43,047 nucleotides of DNA from Nitrosomonas sp. (lineage in GTDB: Bacteria; Pseudomonadota; Gammaproteobacteria; Burkholderiales; Nitrosomonadaceae), in assembly GCA_020852475.1 (NCBI GenBank), contig JADZAR010000159.1, positions 1 through 43,047 of the forward strand, given 5' to 3'. The notes under the pieces are model-generated. The model did not search any database, was not told the origin of the DNA, and saw only the letters and a list, made by a program, of their open reading frames with translations. Both the position numbers and the translations under genes were made by a program. Positions within the stretch are counted from its first letter, which is position 1. The number at the start of each line of letters is the position of its first letter. Of the stretch, positions 6,936 through 14,690 are shown one piece after another.

Positions 6936-8610
6936 GATTGGCCTCCTCCAGACTGGTTGCGCCGCTCTTGACCATATCCAGCGCCGCTTCGCGCAAAAAG
7001 CGCGTACCGTTTTTTCGCGCGGCTTCCTTGATTTTTCGTATCGGTTCCTGGGCTATGATCAGTTCCCGGATTTCATCATTGAGCAGAAGTATCTCGGCAA
7101 TGGCGTTACGTCCCCGGTAACCGCTGCCGCGGCACTGGCCGCAGCCTTTGCCGACACGGAATCTGAAGGATTCGGCGCGTTCGCGGTCGATACCGGATTC
7201 CGCGATCAGTTCATCGCTTGGGCGTTCGTCAACAGTACAATGTGGACACAACAGGCGCACCAGCCGCTGCGCTGCAATGCCGTTCAGCGCGGAGACAAAA
7301 CTATACGGATCAACACCCATATGCGAAAAACGCCCGATGACATCAAAGACATTGTTCGCATGTACCGTGGTAAAGACAAGGTGACCGGTCAGCGCCGCCT
7401 GGATCGCGATTTGCGCGGTTTCGGCGTCACGGATCTCACCCACCATGATCTTGTCAGGATCGTGCCTGAGTATGGAGCGCAGTCCGCGCGCAAACGTCAA
7501 TCCTTTCTTCTCGTTGACCGGAATCTGCAACACGCCGGGCAACTGATATTCAATCGGATCTTCAATGGTGATGATCTTGTCGTGACCTTTGTTCACTTCG
7601 GAGATGGCTGCATAAAGCGAGGTCGTTTTGCCGCTTCCGGTTGGTCCGGTCACCAGCAGCATGCCGTAAGGTTCGGAACTCAAGCGGCGCAGCAACTGGA
7701 TATCACTTGCGTTAAAACCCAGCTGATTGAGCGTCAATCCTTCCACATGATCGGACAATGCCTGACGGTCGAGAATACGCAGTACGGCATCTTCACCGAA
7801 AATACTGGGCATGATGGAAACCCGGAAATCAATTTCACGTCCCTGAATCGAGACCTTGAAACGACCATCCTGGGGTACGCGTCGCTCAGCGATATCGAGT
7901 TCGGACATGACCTTGATTCTTGAAATCACCTGCTCCGCCAGATCCGCGCCCTTGATGACGCCGATCGACATCAAAACACCGTCAATCCTGTATTTGATCG
8001 ATAATGCGCCGGGCACCATTTCCAGATGAATATCGCTGGCCTGCGATTTATGCGCATCATACAGCGTGGAATGCACAAGCCGGACGACCTGACTGGTGCC
8101 TTCGCTGATGGTTTTCAGGGATAGATCCTCGACATTGCTCTGAATTTCAACCAGATTCTGGTCGGGCAACACATGATCCATGGCCCGCATGTTTTTTTCC
8201 TGCTGGGCGAAAAATGCCGCCAGATCTGCTGGATGAATCAAACGCCATTCGACATGCATGGCAAAATGTTCTTCCGCCCATAAGCGCAACCGGGAAGAAA
8301 ATGGATCGCTGATCACCAGTAGATAGACATCTTTATCCCTGAACAGCACGCACTCATGCCGGGTTGCTTCGGAAAAAGGCAGAATATCGAAGGCAGGTTC
8401 CAGTGCATGAATCGTTTTCATCTCTACCGGTGGAATATGCAGCAGACGCCCCAGCTCATGAATTAAATCGTGTGGTGAACAACCGCTGGCTTCCTCCAGC
8501 ATTTCAAAAACGGATATGCCGCGTTTTAATGCCTCTGCGCGGACATGACTGAGATAATTAATATCCAGGGGTGATTTGTTTTCGTGCTGCGCTTCTGCGT
8601 GCATTTGCAT
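6916..8610 (-). CDS. gspE: Type II secretion ATPase GspE
   Basis: This is a 564-residue hexameric AAA-type secretion ATPase that powers pseudopilus assembly from the cytoplasmic face. Visible motifs are Walker A GPTGSGKT (322-329), the Asp box IEDPIEY (349-355), Walker B IMVGEIRD (388-395) and the His box TGHLVFTTVH (408-417). The zinc-binding tetracysteine CPHC...CGQC is at residues 455, 458, 490 and 493. The N1E-type domain occupies about the first 150 residues. It lies five bases after gspF and overlaps the PilM-like gene, so it is part of the same transcript. The tetracysteine motif is found in GspE and PilB-type ATPases and argues against a retraction ATPase. Confidence 0.96.
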   Translation of the reverse strand: MQMHAEAQHENKSPLDINYLSHVRAEALKRGISVFEMLEEASGCSPHDLIHELGRLLHIPPVEMKTIHALEPAFDILPFSEATRHECVLFRDKDVYLLVISDPFSSRLRLWAEEHFAMHVEWRLIHPADLAAFFAQQEKNMRAMDHVLPDQNLVEIQSNVEDLSLKTISEGTSQVVRLVHSTLYDAHKSQASDIHLEMVPGALSIKYRIDGVLMSIGVIKGADLAEQVISRIKVMSELDIAERRVPQDGRFKVSIQGREIDFRVSIMPSIFGEDAVLRILDRQALSDHVEGLTLNQLGFNASDIQLLRRLSSEPYGMLLVTGPTGSGKTTSLYAAISEVNKGHDKIITIEDPIEYQLPGVLQIPVNEKKGLTFARGLRSILRHDPDKIMVGEIRDAETAQIAIQAALTGHLVFTTVHANNVFDVIGRFSHMGVDPYSFVSALNGIAAQRLVRLLCPHCTVDERPSDELIAESGIDRERAESFRFRVGKGCGQCRGSGYRGRNAIAEILLLNDEIRELIIAQEPIRKIKEAARKNGTRFLREAALDMVKSGATSLEEANRVTIVA

Positions 8611-8615
8611 GTTGA

Positions 8616-9800
8616 TCAGTTAATGCTGCCGGCGAGTTCAAAAATAGGCATATACATCAGAATGATGATACCACCGATAACCGTGCCTATTACTGCCATC
8701 AAAATCGGCTCGATCAGTTTGGTCGTCCATTCCACCCATCGTGCGATTTCCTCGTCATGAAAATTGCCGATGCGCTCCATCATATCGCCCATTAATCCGG
8801 TGCGCTCTCCCACGCGCAGCATACGATTGCCGACAGCGGTCGTCAACCCTTCGGACTCCATCGCGCTGGAAATGGTTTGGCCTTCACGTATATGCCTTGC
8901 CGCAGCCTCTATTCGCGGACGGAAATGTGCTTGCAACAAGCCACTCACCATTTCCAGCGCCTGTGTAATCGGAATGCCGCCACGCAGCAGCATGCCCAGC
9001 GTTTTGTAGAAACGCGCCAGCTGATAAACGCGCATGCGTTCTCCGATTGCCGGAATGCGCCACAGCAATTGCATGAGATAGGCACGAAAAGACTGCCGGG
9101 AGACTGCGTAACTTACAACCACAACAGACACCAGCGCAAAGATTGCCACTTCCCAACCACGCTCCTGGACGAAATGCCCCCATTCAATAAGTAAAACCGA
9201 TAACCAGGGTAAATCGGAATCCATGTCGTCATAAATAGCGCTGAATTTGGGTACGACAAAAACCAGCAGAAACAGGGATACCAGCAGGCCGACCACCAGC
9301 AGCAGAACCGGATAAATTGAAGCGCCAACCAGCTTCTTGCGAACAAAATCCATCTGTGTCTGATAGGTTACAAAACGGGTCAATGCCTCGGCCAGATCTC
9401 CAGTCCGCTCGCTGGCGCGTACTGTTGCAATATAGAGCATGGGAAATGCTTGGGGATAGGCGTCGAGTGCTTGAGAAAAGGTAACGCCTTCATAAAGACG
9501 TGCCAGCAAATCATGGATAATTTTTCGATTATCTGCATCCTGTTCCTTGTCGACCAGTGTTTCAAGGCATTCAACAAGGCTCAATCCCGCTGTAAGCAGT
9601 GACAGTAATTCCTGGCTGAAATGCACCAGTGGAAAACGCGTCCTGGACTTGAACGACAGACCGGTCAGTCTGCGTTTGACACTCAGCACCATGCCGCCAC
9701 GCGCCAGAACCTGGCGGCGGGCGTCCTCTTCGCTGTTTGCTTCCAGTTCAAGGTGAACAGTGCCTTGCCCGGAGATCACGGCTTTTACTTCATAACGCAT
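8616..9800 (-). CDS. gspF: Type II secretion inner-membrane platform protein GspF
   Basis: This is a 394-residue polytopic membrane protein of the GspF/PilC family. There are two cytoplasmic GspF domains (about residues 60-185 and 265-385). The first is followed by the transmembrane helices VLLLVVGLLVSLFLLVFVVP and VAIFALVSVVVVSYAVS, and the second by a C-terminal helix (ILMAVIGTVIGGIIILMYMPIF). Motifs such as FSQELLSLLTAGLSLVECL, FYKTLGMLLRGGIPI and VGERTGLMGDM are typical. It is the membrane adaptor on which GspE acts to insert pseudopilins. The start at 9800 (MRYEVKA) agrees with the family. It lies between gspG and gspE in the order G-F-E. Confidence 0.96.
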   Translation of the reverse strand: MRYEVKAVISGQGTVHLELEANSEEDARRQVLARGGMVLSVKRRLTGLSFKSRTRFPLVHFSQELLSLLTAGLSLVECLETLVDKEQDADNRKIIHDLLARLYEGVTFSQALDAYPQAFPMLYIATVRASERTGDLAEALTRFVTYQTQMDFVRKKLVGASIYPVLLLVVGLLVSLFLLVFVVPKFSAIYDDMDSDLPWLSVLLIEWGHFVQERGWEVAIFALVSVVVVSYAVSRQSFRAYLMQLLWRIPAIGERMRVYQLARFYKTLGMLLRGGIPITQALEMVSGLLQAHFRPRIEAAARHIREGQTISSAMESEGLTTAVGNRMLRVGERTGLMGDMMERIGNFHDEEIARWVEWTTKLIEPILMAVIGTVIGGIIILMYMPIFELAGSIN

Positions 9801-9816
9801 GAATCGTAGATTCTGT

Positions 9817-10254
9817 TTACCAGTTTGTTATATCAGCGGCTTCTCCCTCACCGCCTATCTGCCCATCCTTGCCCATTGAAAACAGATCAAATTCGGCATT
9901 GTCGCCGGGGTATTTATAGACATACGGGCGGCCCCAGGGATCCTGGGGGGTTGCTTTGGACAAATAAGGGCCCTGCCACCGGGGTTCATTGTTGGGTTGT
10001 GTAATCAAGGCCGCCAGGCCGTTCTCGGTTGAAGGATAACTGCCGACATCCAGGCGGTATTGATGCAGTGCTTTTTCTAGCGCGTCAATCTGTGCCTGCG
10101 CCATCTTGATTTCCGATTTACCGACTTGGGAAAAATATTTAGGACCGACATAAGCAGCCAGCAAGCCGATAATAACCATGACAACGAGTAATTCAAGTAG
10201 CGTAAAGCCGTACCCGGATTTCACCAATCGTTGCCGATAATACAGATGCCTCAT
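9817..10254 (-). CDS. gspG: Major pseudopilin GspG
   Basis: This is the canonical major pseudopilin and the first gene of the operon. The mature sequence begins FTLLELLVVM after a glycine, with Glu5 present. The C-terminal half has the GspG signature YPSTENGLAAL, the proline-rich PQDPWGRPYVYKYPG and the calcium-loop-like end (FDLFSMGKDGQIGGEGEAADITNW). The track start at 10269 is a TTG; the ATG at 10254 (MRHLYYR) is preferred because an AGGA lies eight bases upstream, leaving 145 residues. The leader YRQRLVKSGYG is basic as expected. Among the four pseudopilins of this locus it is the best candidate for the main fibre subunit. Confidence 0.95.
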   Translation of the reverse strand: MRHLYYRQRLVKSGYGFTLLELLVVMVIIGLLAAYVGPKYFSQVGKSEIKMAQAQIDALEKALHQYRLDVGSYPSTENGLAALITQPNNEPRWQGPYLSKATPQDPWGRPYVYKYPGDNAEFDLFSMGKDGQIGGEGEAADITNW

Positions 10255-10284
10255 TTCCAAATTCCTCAATGCGTAGTGTTAAAG

Positions 10285-10320
10285 TAAAAAAATCAGTTCT
10301 GGGATTTTAATTGTCTGATT
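10285..10320 (-). terminator. Weak candidate terminator downstream of the zinc protease gene
   Basis: On the minus strand an AATCAG / CTGATT stem with an 18-base loop is followed directly by a run of T residues. It sits between the stop of the upstream protease gene (10332) and gspG. The stem is only six mostly AT pairs and the loop is long, so it may be chance or only partly active. If real, it would separate the protease gene from the secretion operon. Confidence 0.25.
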
Positions 10321-10331
10321 CATCGCATGCT

Positions 10332-11015
10332 TCAGCGCCGAAGTATCGCCCACCAGCGGCCAATATTCAACAGTGTCATCAGCGATGCAGAGACATAAGT
10401 CAAAGCGGCAGCGCGCAATATCCGGCGGGCATGCCGTTCGTCACCTTTATGCAAATATCCGCCTTTCTCCAGCATGGGCAGGGCGCGTGAGAAGCTGGCA
10501 TGCATTTCCATCGGTAAGGTCACCAGATGCACCAGTGTTGCCGCGCCCAGCGTCAGCAGTCCACCGACAAAAAACAATGCGCCAGCTACCGGCGCGCGCG
10601 TTGCGGCGACAACCACAGGGGTCAGCATAAGAATCGCGGCGCCAAGCTTCTCCGCGGGCGCAGCAATCTGCACCAGGCGGGTACGCAATCTCAGCGGCGC
10701 ATAACCGTCACGATCCTGAATGGCATGACCGACTTCATGCGCAGCGACAGTAATTGCGGTCAGTGATTTACCATTGTATTTTTCCGGCGTCAGCCTTACT
10801 GCTTTTTCAACAGGATCATAGTGGTCGCCCTGTTCGGTCACTTCAACTTTGACAGAATGAAGCTTGGCCCAGTCAAGCAGAATGCGCGCCAGTTCGGCGC
10901 CGGTGCCCGGATAGCGGTCATCGGGATGACTGTATTTTTCAAGTGTATACCTGACCCAATAGGAAGGTCCGTAAATCAACGCCACCAGAAAAACAGTCAG
11001 TAACAAGTAAAACAT
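10332..11015 (-). CDS. YugP-type membrane zinc metallopeptidase
   Basis: This is a putative neutral zinc protease of the YugP family (Zn_peptidase_2). The gluzincin-type motif HEVGHAIQ is present, and a conserved LPMEMHASF downstream would supply the third ligand Glu. There is an N-terminal membrane helix (MFYLLLTVFLVALIYG), two central hydrophobic segments (AAILMLTPVVVAATRAPVAGALFFVGGLLTLGAATLVHLV) and a short C-terminal one. The track start at 11045 is a TTG. The ATG at 11015 (MFYLLL) matches the usual family start and leaves 227 residues. Substrates of this family are largely unknown. It is followed by the secretion operon on the same strand, but no functional link can be seen. Confidence 0.88.
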   Translation of the reverse strand: MFYLLLTVFLVALIYGPSYWVRYTLEKYSHPDDRYPGTGAELARILLDWAKLHSVKVEVTEQGDHYDPVEKAVRLTPEKYNGKSLTAITVAAHEVGHAIQDRDGYAPLRLRTRLVQIAAPAEKLGAAILMLTPVVVAATRAPVAGALFFVGGLLTLGAATLVHLVTLPMEMHASFSRALPMLEKGGYLHKGDERHARRILRAAALTYVSASLMTLLNIGRWWAILRR

Positions 11016-11085
11016 GAATGTGCTTAAATACTTATAGTATAGCAAGCCTTGATAGGCAAATAATTATAAATGTTCTCGGTTGCAA

Positions 11086-11099
11086 TAAGCAGCTGCTTA
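11086..11099. promoter_or_regulatory. 14-base perfect palindrome upstream of the zinc protease gene
   Basis: TAAGCAGCTGCTTA reads the same on both strands and lies about 70 bases upstream of the preferred protease start, a sensible place for an operator. No known regulator was recognised for it, and a palindrome of this length can occur by chance. Confidence 0.25.
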
Positions 11100-11315
11100 A
11101 TCATTATTCCTTTTTAAAACTGGATTGTCGCGCATCAATCACGAAAATTTCGCTTATTTAACGATTAATGACTTGATTAGACAGCACGATGAAGCGGTTG
11201 TTTACTGCAATGCATGCCAGCAGATCCTTTCGATTGAACTCAGCGAAATTGTAATTGATCTGTTTTCAGGCGGCAGCAGGTTATCGGTAGAATAGCCGAA
11301 TTAATATGACAAAAA

Positions 11316-11331
11316 TGTGACATTTATCACT
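11316..11331. promoter_or_regulatory. CRP-like site TGTGA-N6-TCACT
   Basis: TGTGACATTTATCACT differs by one base from the CRP consensus half-site pair TGTGA-N6-TCACA. It lies just beyond the 3' end of kamA and about 300 bases upstream of the protease start, which is far for direct activation. The match to a consensus is direct; binding by a Crp/Fnr-family protein is inference. Confidence 0.3.
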
Positions 11332-11378
11332 ATTTCCATATTCAACCATCTGGTTTAAGCAAAATGCAGTTAAAAACA

Positions 11379-12758
11379 TTAATGTGTTTCTGCCGCGAAT
11401 TTGTTTCTGCACATGGTTTCGTACGCTTCCTGGAAAAAGAATTGCTTTTCTCCAAAAGCCGGTTTTAAATGCTCCAGCCAAGTTGCATCCGGATCGAATC
11501 GCGCATAAAAAGGCCGCTGCACCCACTCAGGATTACGCGCCTGAATGAACCGTAAAACAAAAACCTTTTCACCTTGTATTTCCGATACACCCTGAATTTC
11601 GATTTTACCCGGTCCGGTGCTCATTGACGGTCCGCGCACAGTTCTCGCCAGTCCGGATACGCGTTGTATTGCCCGTCGATAAACTTCCCAGGCGCGCACC
11701 AGTGGAACTTCGAAATAGCGGCGTGCGCCGGTATCGCGTTCCACAAACATGTAATAAGGCACCAATCCCAGGCGCACCTGTTCTCGCCACATGCGGATCC
11801 AGACATCGGGATCATTGTTAATATGATTCAACAAGGGGGACTGTGTGCGAATGACCACGCCAGTCGCACGTAAACGGCGAATTGCTTCCCGAGCTAGCGG
11901 CGTGGTCATTTCACGCCAATGATTGTAATGCGCCATGATCGCAACATGTTTACCTGCTTTGATGATTTTCTCCAGTAATTCAAGCAGGCTATCCGAGTCC
12001 TCGTCGCTGACATAACGCTGCGGCCAGAAACTCAATGATTTGGTGCCGATACGTATCGTCTGAATATGATTCAGTTCGGGGTGGATTAACGATTCCAGAT
12101 AAACCGCCAGATGATCGGTTTTCATCACCATCGGATCGCCTCCGGTGATCAACAGGTCGCTGACATTTTTATGTCTGGCCAGATATTCGCGCAGCCTGTC
12201 TGCTTCCTTGCAGGAAAAGCGCAGATTTTTATCGCCGATGAACTGCGCCCAGCGGAAACAGAAAGTGCAGAAACTATGGCAAACCTGCCCTTGGCTGGGA
12301 AAAAACAGAACGGTTTCATGGTATTTGTGTTGAACGCCGTCGATCGGCTCGTCATTTTCGTACGGCACGTTCAGTGTTTGTTGTTCGGCAGGATGCGGAT
12401 TCAGTTTTTTTCTGATCCTGCTGGCTTTGTCCAGAATCAGGCTGCGATCGTCTGTGCTGCGCAGAATAGCGGCCATTTGATCAAAATCGTCTTTTGCAAG
12501 CATTTCTCTTTGTGGAAATACCAGCCTGAAAATCGGATCATCCGGAATATTATGCCAGTCAATCAGGTTGTCGATCACGTAGCGATTTACCCGGAAAGGC
12601 AAAACATGCGCTACGACGCGCATTTCAAAACGCTGCGCCTCGGTCAGCAGCGTCAATGCATCTATTTTGTCCAGTTGGCGCTCGGTGTACACCTGAAAAG
12701 CCTCGGGCTTGGCGTCAAATCGAGTCGCTTTTATTGGATTGGGTTTTAGAGGTGCCAT
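11379..12758 (-). CDS. KamA-family radical SAM protein (lysine 2,3-aminomutase-like)
   Basis: This is a 459-residue radical SAM enzyme of the KamA family. The [4Fe-4S] cluster motif is CHSFCTFC (Cys160, 164, 167), the SAM-binding GGDP is at 207-210, and a GPGK near residues 382-385 supplies the lysine that binds PLP in lysine 2,3-aminomutases. The residues after the cluster motif are FRW where classical aminomutases have an Arg-rich TRRR or similar, and there is no clear zinc-binding Cys cluster at the C-terminus, so the substrate is uncertain. A good AGGAGAGA precedes the ATG by about nine bases. It appears to be a single-gene unit. Beta-lysine or another beta-amino acid made as an osmolyte is possible but not shown. 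Confidence 0.85.
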   Translation of the reverse strand: MAPLKPNPIKATRFDAKPEAFQVYTERQLDKIDALTLLTEAQRFEMRVVAHVLPFRVNRYVIDNLIDWHNIPDDPIFRLVFPQREMLAKDDFDQMAAILRSTDDRSLILDKASRIRKKLNPHPAEQQTLNVPYENDEPIDGVQHKYHETVLFFPSQGQVCHSFCTFCFRWAQFIGDKNLRFSCKEADRLREYLARHKNVSDLLITGGDPMVMKTDHLAVYLESLIHPELNHIQTIRIGTKSLSFWPQRYVSDEDSDSLLELLEKIIKAGKHVAIMAHYNHWREMTTPLAREAIRRLRATGVVIRTQSPLLNHINNDPDVWIRMWREQVRLGLVPYYMFVERDTGARRYFEVPLVRAWEVYRRAIQRVSGLARTVRGPSMSTGPGKIEIQGVSEIQGEKVFVLRFIQARNPEWVQRPFYARFDPDATWLEHLKPAFGEKQFFFQEAYETMCRNKFAAETH

Positions 12759-12948
12759 AACAATCTTCTCTCCTCATGATAGAAATTGCCAAGTGGAGAA
12801 ACCGTTGCCGGCGTCAGGTGTGATGAAAAAATGTTTTACTACGGCGCCTGACAAAAATAGAGCAATCTATTCAATTCGATTGTGATGCAGATACGGAAGA
12901 AACCAACCGTCCTGTATCCAGAGTTTTGACTGTATGCCTCATATCATC

Positions 12949-12969
12949 GTGTCATGACTCCAATGACAC
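12949..12969 (+). repeat. Inverted repeat GTGTCAT-N7-ATGACAC followed by a T-run
   Basis: A perfect 7-base inverted repeat with a 7-base spacer is followed three bases later by TTTTTT on the plus strand. It could be a weak intrinsic terminator for a plus-strand transcript or an operator for kamA, which starts about 190 bases away on the minus strand. No gene upstream on the plus strand needs a terminator here, so its role is open. Confidence 0.35.
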
Positions 12970-13180
12970 ATGTTTTTTAAGGCAAAAGAAATTCGAAAAA
13001 CCGACGTAACAGTGTTTCCTGCAATTTTTAATCTAAAAAAATTTGATAAACAAGGTGTTGGCAATTAACGGTGTGCAAAAGACTTTAACTATAACATGAA
13101 CGAAAATGAGTCGTCTAAAAAAGCATGCCTGATAAATACCCGGAGAGCGGGCCAGAACCCTGTAGATGAAGTGCAGAAAA

Positions 13181-13207
13181 AAAACAAATTAAGGGTACTT
13201 TACCCTT
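13181..13207 (-). terminator. Candidate minus-strand terminator (AAGGGTA hairpin)
   Basis: AAGGGTA-N3-TACCCTT forms a 7-base stem with a 3-base loop. On the minus strand it is followed, after AATTTG, by an uninterrupted run of T residues. It lies about 300 bases downstream of the C-S lyase gene and on the far side of the small plus-strand ORF, so it could end the ovoA-ovoB transcript. The short stem and the spacer before the T-run keep confidence low. Confidence 0.35.
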
Positions 13208-13293
13208 CTTGTAGCGTCTTTCACTTGCCGCATGCTTTTATAGAATGACGCGCATGTTTGCAACAAGGATGAATCAGTTCAAGGAAAACTGCC

Positions 13294-13473
13294 ATGAAAA
13301 CCCGCTGCGCTGTTAGAGCACAAAACACCCGGCTCATTAAATGCAAAATAAAGCTCACCACGCGTACCGGCGAAACCTATTTCTATTATGGTCTTTTCAG
13401 ATCAACTGCCGACGCAGTCATAGACGCAGTCAACCGCTTTGAAACTGCGGCAATTCAAGCAACTGCCGCCTGA
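13294..13473 (+). CDS. Small conserved-looking protein, 59 residues, unknown function
   Basis: This gene is missed by the ORF track, which appears to list nothing under 60 residues. The ATG at 13294 follows AAGGA with an eight-base spacer, a good ribosome binding site. The product begins MKTRCAVRAQ, contains a beta-like TRTGETYFYYGLF and a helix STADAVIDAVNRFE, and ends in TAA. This layout (a polar strand, GLFxSTADAVxDA, then an amphipathic helix) resembles small hypothetical proteins common in betaproteobacteria, an impression from memory. It has no signal peptide or membrane segment. It lies alone on the plus strand between two minus-strand genes. Function is unknown. Confidence 0.7.
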   Translation: MKTRCAVRAQNTRLIKCKIKLTTRTGETYFYYGLFRSTADAVIDAVNRFETAAIQATAA

Positions 13474-13508
13474 TAAAGACCCGCCAGTCAACCAATCCGC
13501 GATTATTC

Positions 13509-14690
13509 TCAAGATAGAGCGCTTTGAATATTTCTGAGCGCCTGCATGATAATTTCCCGTGGCGCGCCGATATTCAAACGCATAAAACCGCTGCCCTCAT
13601 CGCCAAACAAAGTTCCCGGACTCATGCCAACTTTGGCTTTTTGGATAAAGAAATGTTCTAAATCAGCGTCATTCATGTTTAATGCGCCGCAATCAAGCCA
13701 GAGCAAATAGGTGCCTTCTGCTGGAATCAGTTTGATCTGTGGTAATTGTTCCGACAAAAAAGCTGACACACAGTCTCGGGTGTCGTGTAAGTAGAGGCGC
13801 AACGCTTCCAGCCAGGCCTCGCCTTCGCGGTATGCGGTTTCGAACGCGGTGACGCTGAACGGATTGGATGCGCTGACATGCCAGGTGTTGAAGACATCGG
13901 TAATCGATTTGCGTAACGTTTTGTCGGGAATAATCAGTGCGGATAGATTTAAGCCCGGAATGTTAAAGGTTTTGCTCGGCGCCATTGCCGTAATGACCCG
14001 ATTCGCACTGTCCTCGAGTGTCGCCAGCATGGTATGCTGATTGCCGGGATAAATCAGATCGGCGTGAATTTCATCGGAGAAAATGACGAGGTCATGTTTC
14101 TCGGCAATCCGCAGCAATCGCGCCAATTCGTCAGGAGACCAGACACGGCCAACCGGATTATGCGGCGAACAGAACAACAGCAGGCGAGCATTCGCATCAC
14201 GGATGCACTGTTCAAGATGATCAAAGTCCATGACGTAGCGGCCATGTTCGCGTTTCAATGGATTTCGGATCAATGTCCGGCCCGTCTGGGTCACTGCCGA
14301 AAAAAACGGAAAGTAGACGGGCGGTTGAATAATGGCTGACTCGCCAGGCTGAGTCAGCGCCATCACCGTGGCGTTGAGTGAGGGCACTACGCCTGGGCAC
14401 ATAACAATCCACTCCCGCTTGATCGTCCAGGCATGTCGCCGCTGCACCCAGTCGATGACCGCTTCAAACAGGCTGTCCGGATACAGTGTGTATCCATATA
14501 TCGGATGTCTGGCGCGCTCAATCAACGCTTCGGTAACCGCGGGTGGCGCAGGGAAATCCATATCGGCCACCCATGCCGGTATCACATCCGGTTTGCCGAA
14601 CATGGCCTGCCGTCCGTCGTATTTAGTGCTCTTTGTTCCCGCGCGCTGAATTATCCGGTCGAAGTAACCGGAATCAAATTCATTAGTCAA
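13509..14690 (-). CDS. ovoB: PLP-dependent C-S lyase, MalY/PatB family; probable ovothiol lyase OvoB
   Basis: This is a fold-type I PLP enzyme of 393 residues in the MalY/PatB (cystathionine beta-lyase) family. PLP ligands are visible: Asn178 in PHNPVGR, Asp206 in SDEIHAD, and the Schiff-base Lys240 in APSKTFN. The start is a TTG at 14690 that overlaps the ovoA stop as TTGA, with GGGAGAGA placed just before it inside ovoA, so translation is coupled. In ovothiol biosynthesis OvoA makes 5-histidylcysteine sulfoxide and a PLP-dependent beta-lyase, OvoB, cleaves it to 5-thiohistidine. The coupling makes this enzyme the likely OvoB. A general cystathionine beta-lyase role cannot be excluded by sequence alone. 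Confidence 0.88.
   Translation of the reverse strand: MTNEFDSGYFDRIIQRAGTKSTKYDGRQAMFGKPDVIPAWVADMDFPAPPAVTEALIERARHPIYGYTLYPDSLFEAVIDWVQRRHAWTIKREWIVMCPGVVPSLNATVMALTQPGESAIIQPPVYFPFFSAVTQTGRTLIRNPLKREHGRYVMDFDHLEQCIRDANARLLLFCSPHNPVGRVWSPDELARLLRIAEKHDLVIFSDEIHADLIYPGNQHTMLATLEDSANRVITAMAPSKTFNIPGLNLSALIIPDKTLRKSITDVFNTWHVSASNPFSVTAFETAYREGEAWLEALRLYLHDTRDCVSAFLSEQLPQIKLIPAEGTYLLWLDCGALNMNDADLEHFFIQKAKVGMSPGTLFGDEGSGFMRLNIGAPREIIMQALRNIQSALS

Larger units (their letters stand above)
11016..11378. other. Intergenic region between kamA and the zinc protease
   Basis: About 360 bases without a supportable gene; the minus ORF at 11281-11526 is a shadow of kamA. The stretch is AT-rich and should hold the promoter of the protease gene, but no clear -35/-10 pair was found. 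It contains a 14-base palindrome (TAAGCAGCTGCTTA, 11086-11099) and a CRP/FNR-like site, described separately. Confidence 0.6.
12759..13293. other. Intergenic region between kamA and the small 59-codon gene
   Basis: About 535 bases with no ORF in the track and none supportable by eye. It should contain the kamA promoter (minus) and a promoter for the small plus-strand ORF. Two short hairpin-like inverted repeats are present (12949-12969 and 13191-13207) and are listed separately. The stretch is AT-rich with several A/T homopolymers. No RNA gene was recognised. Confidence 0.6.

Noticed and set aside
6703-7923. 406-residue plus-strand ORF
   Set aside because: It lies opposite gspE and the PilM-like gene, whose motifs are unmistakable; the plus frame shows no domain.
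11281-11526. 81-residue minus-strand ORF near the kamA end
   Set aside because: It overlaps kamA on the same strand in another frame and has no start signal or recognisable motif.
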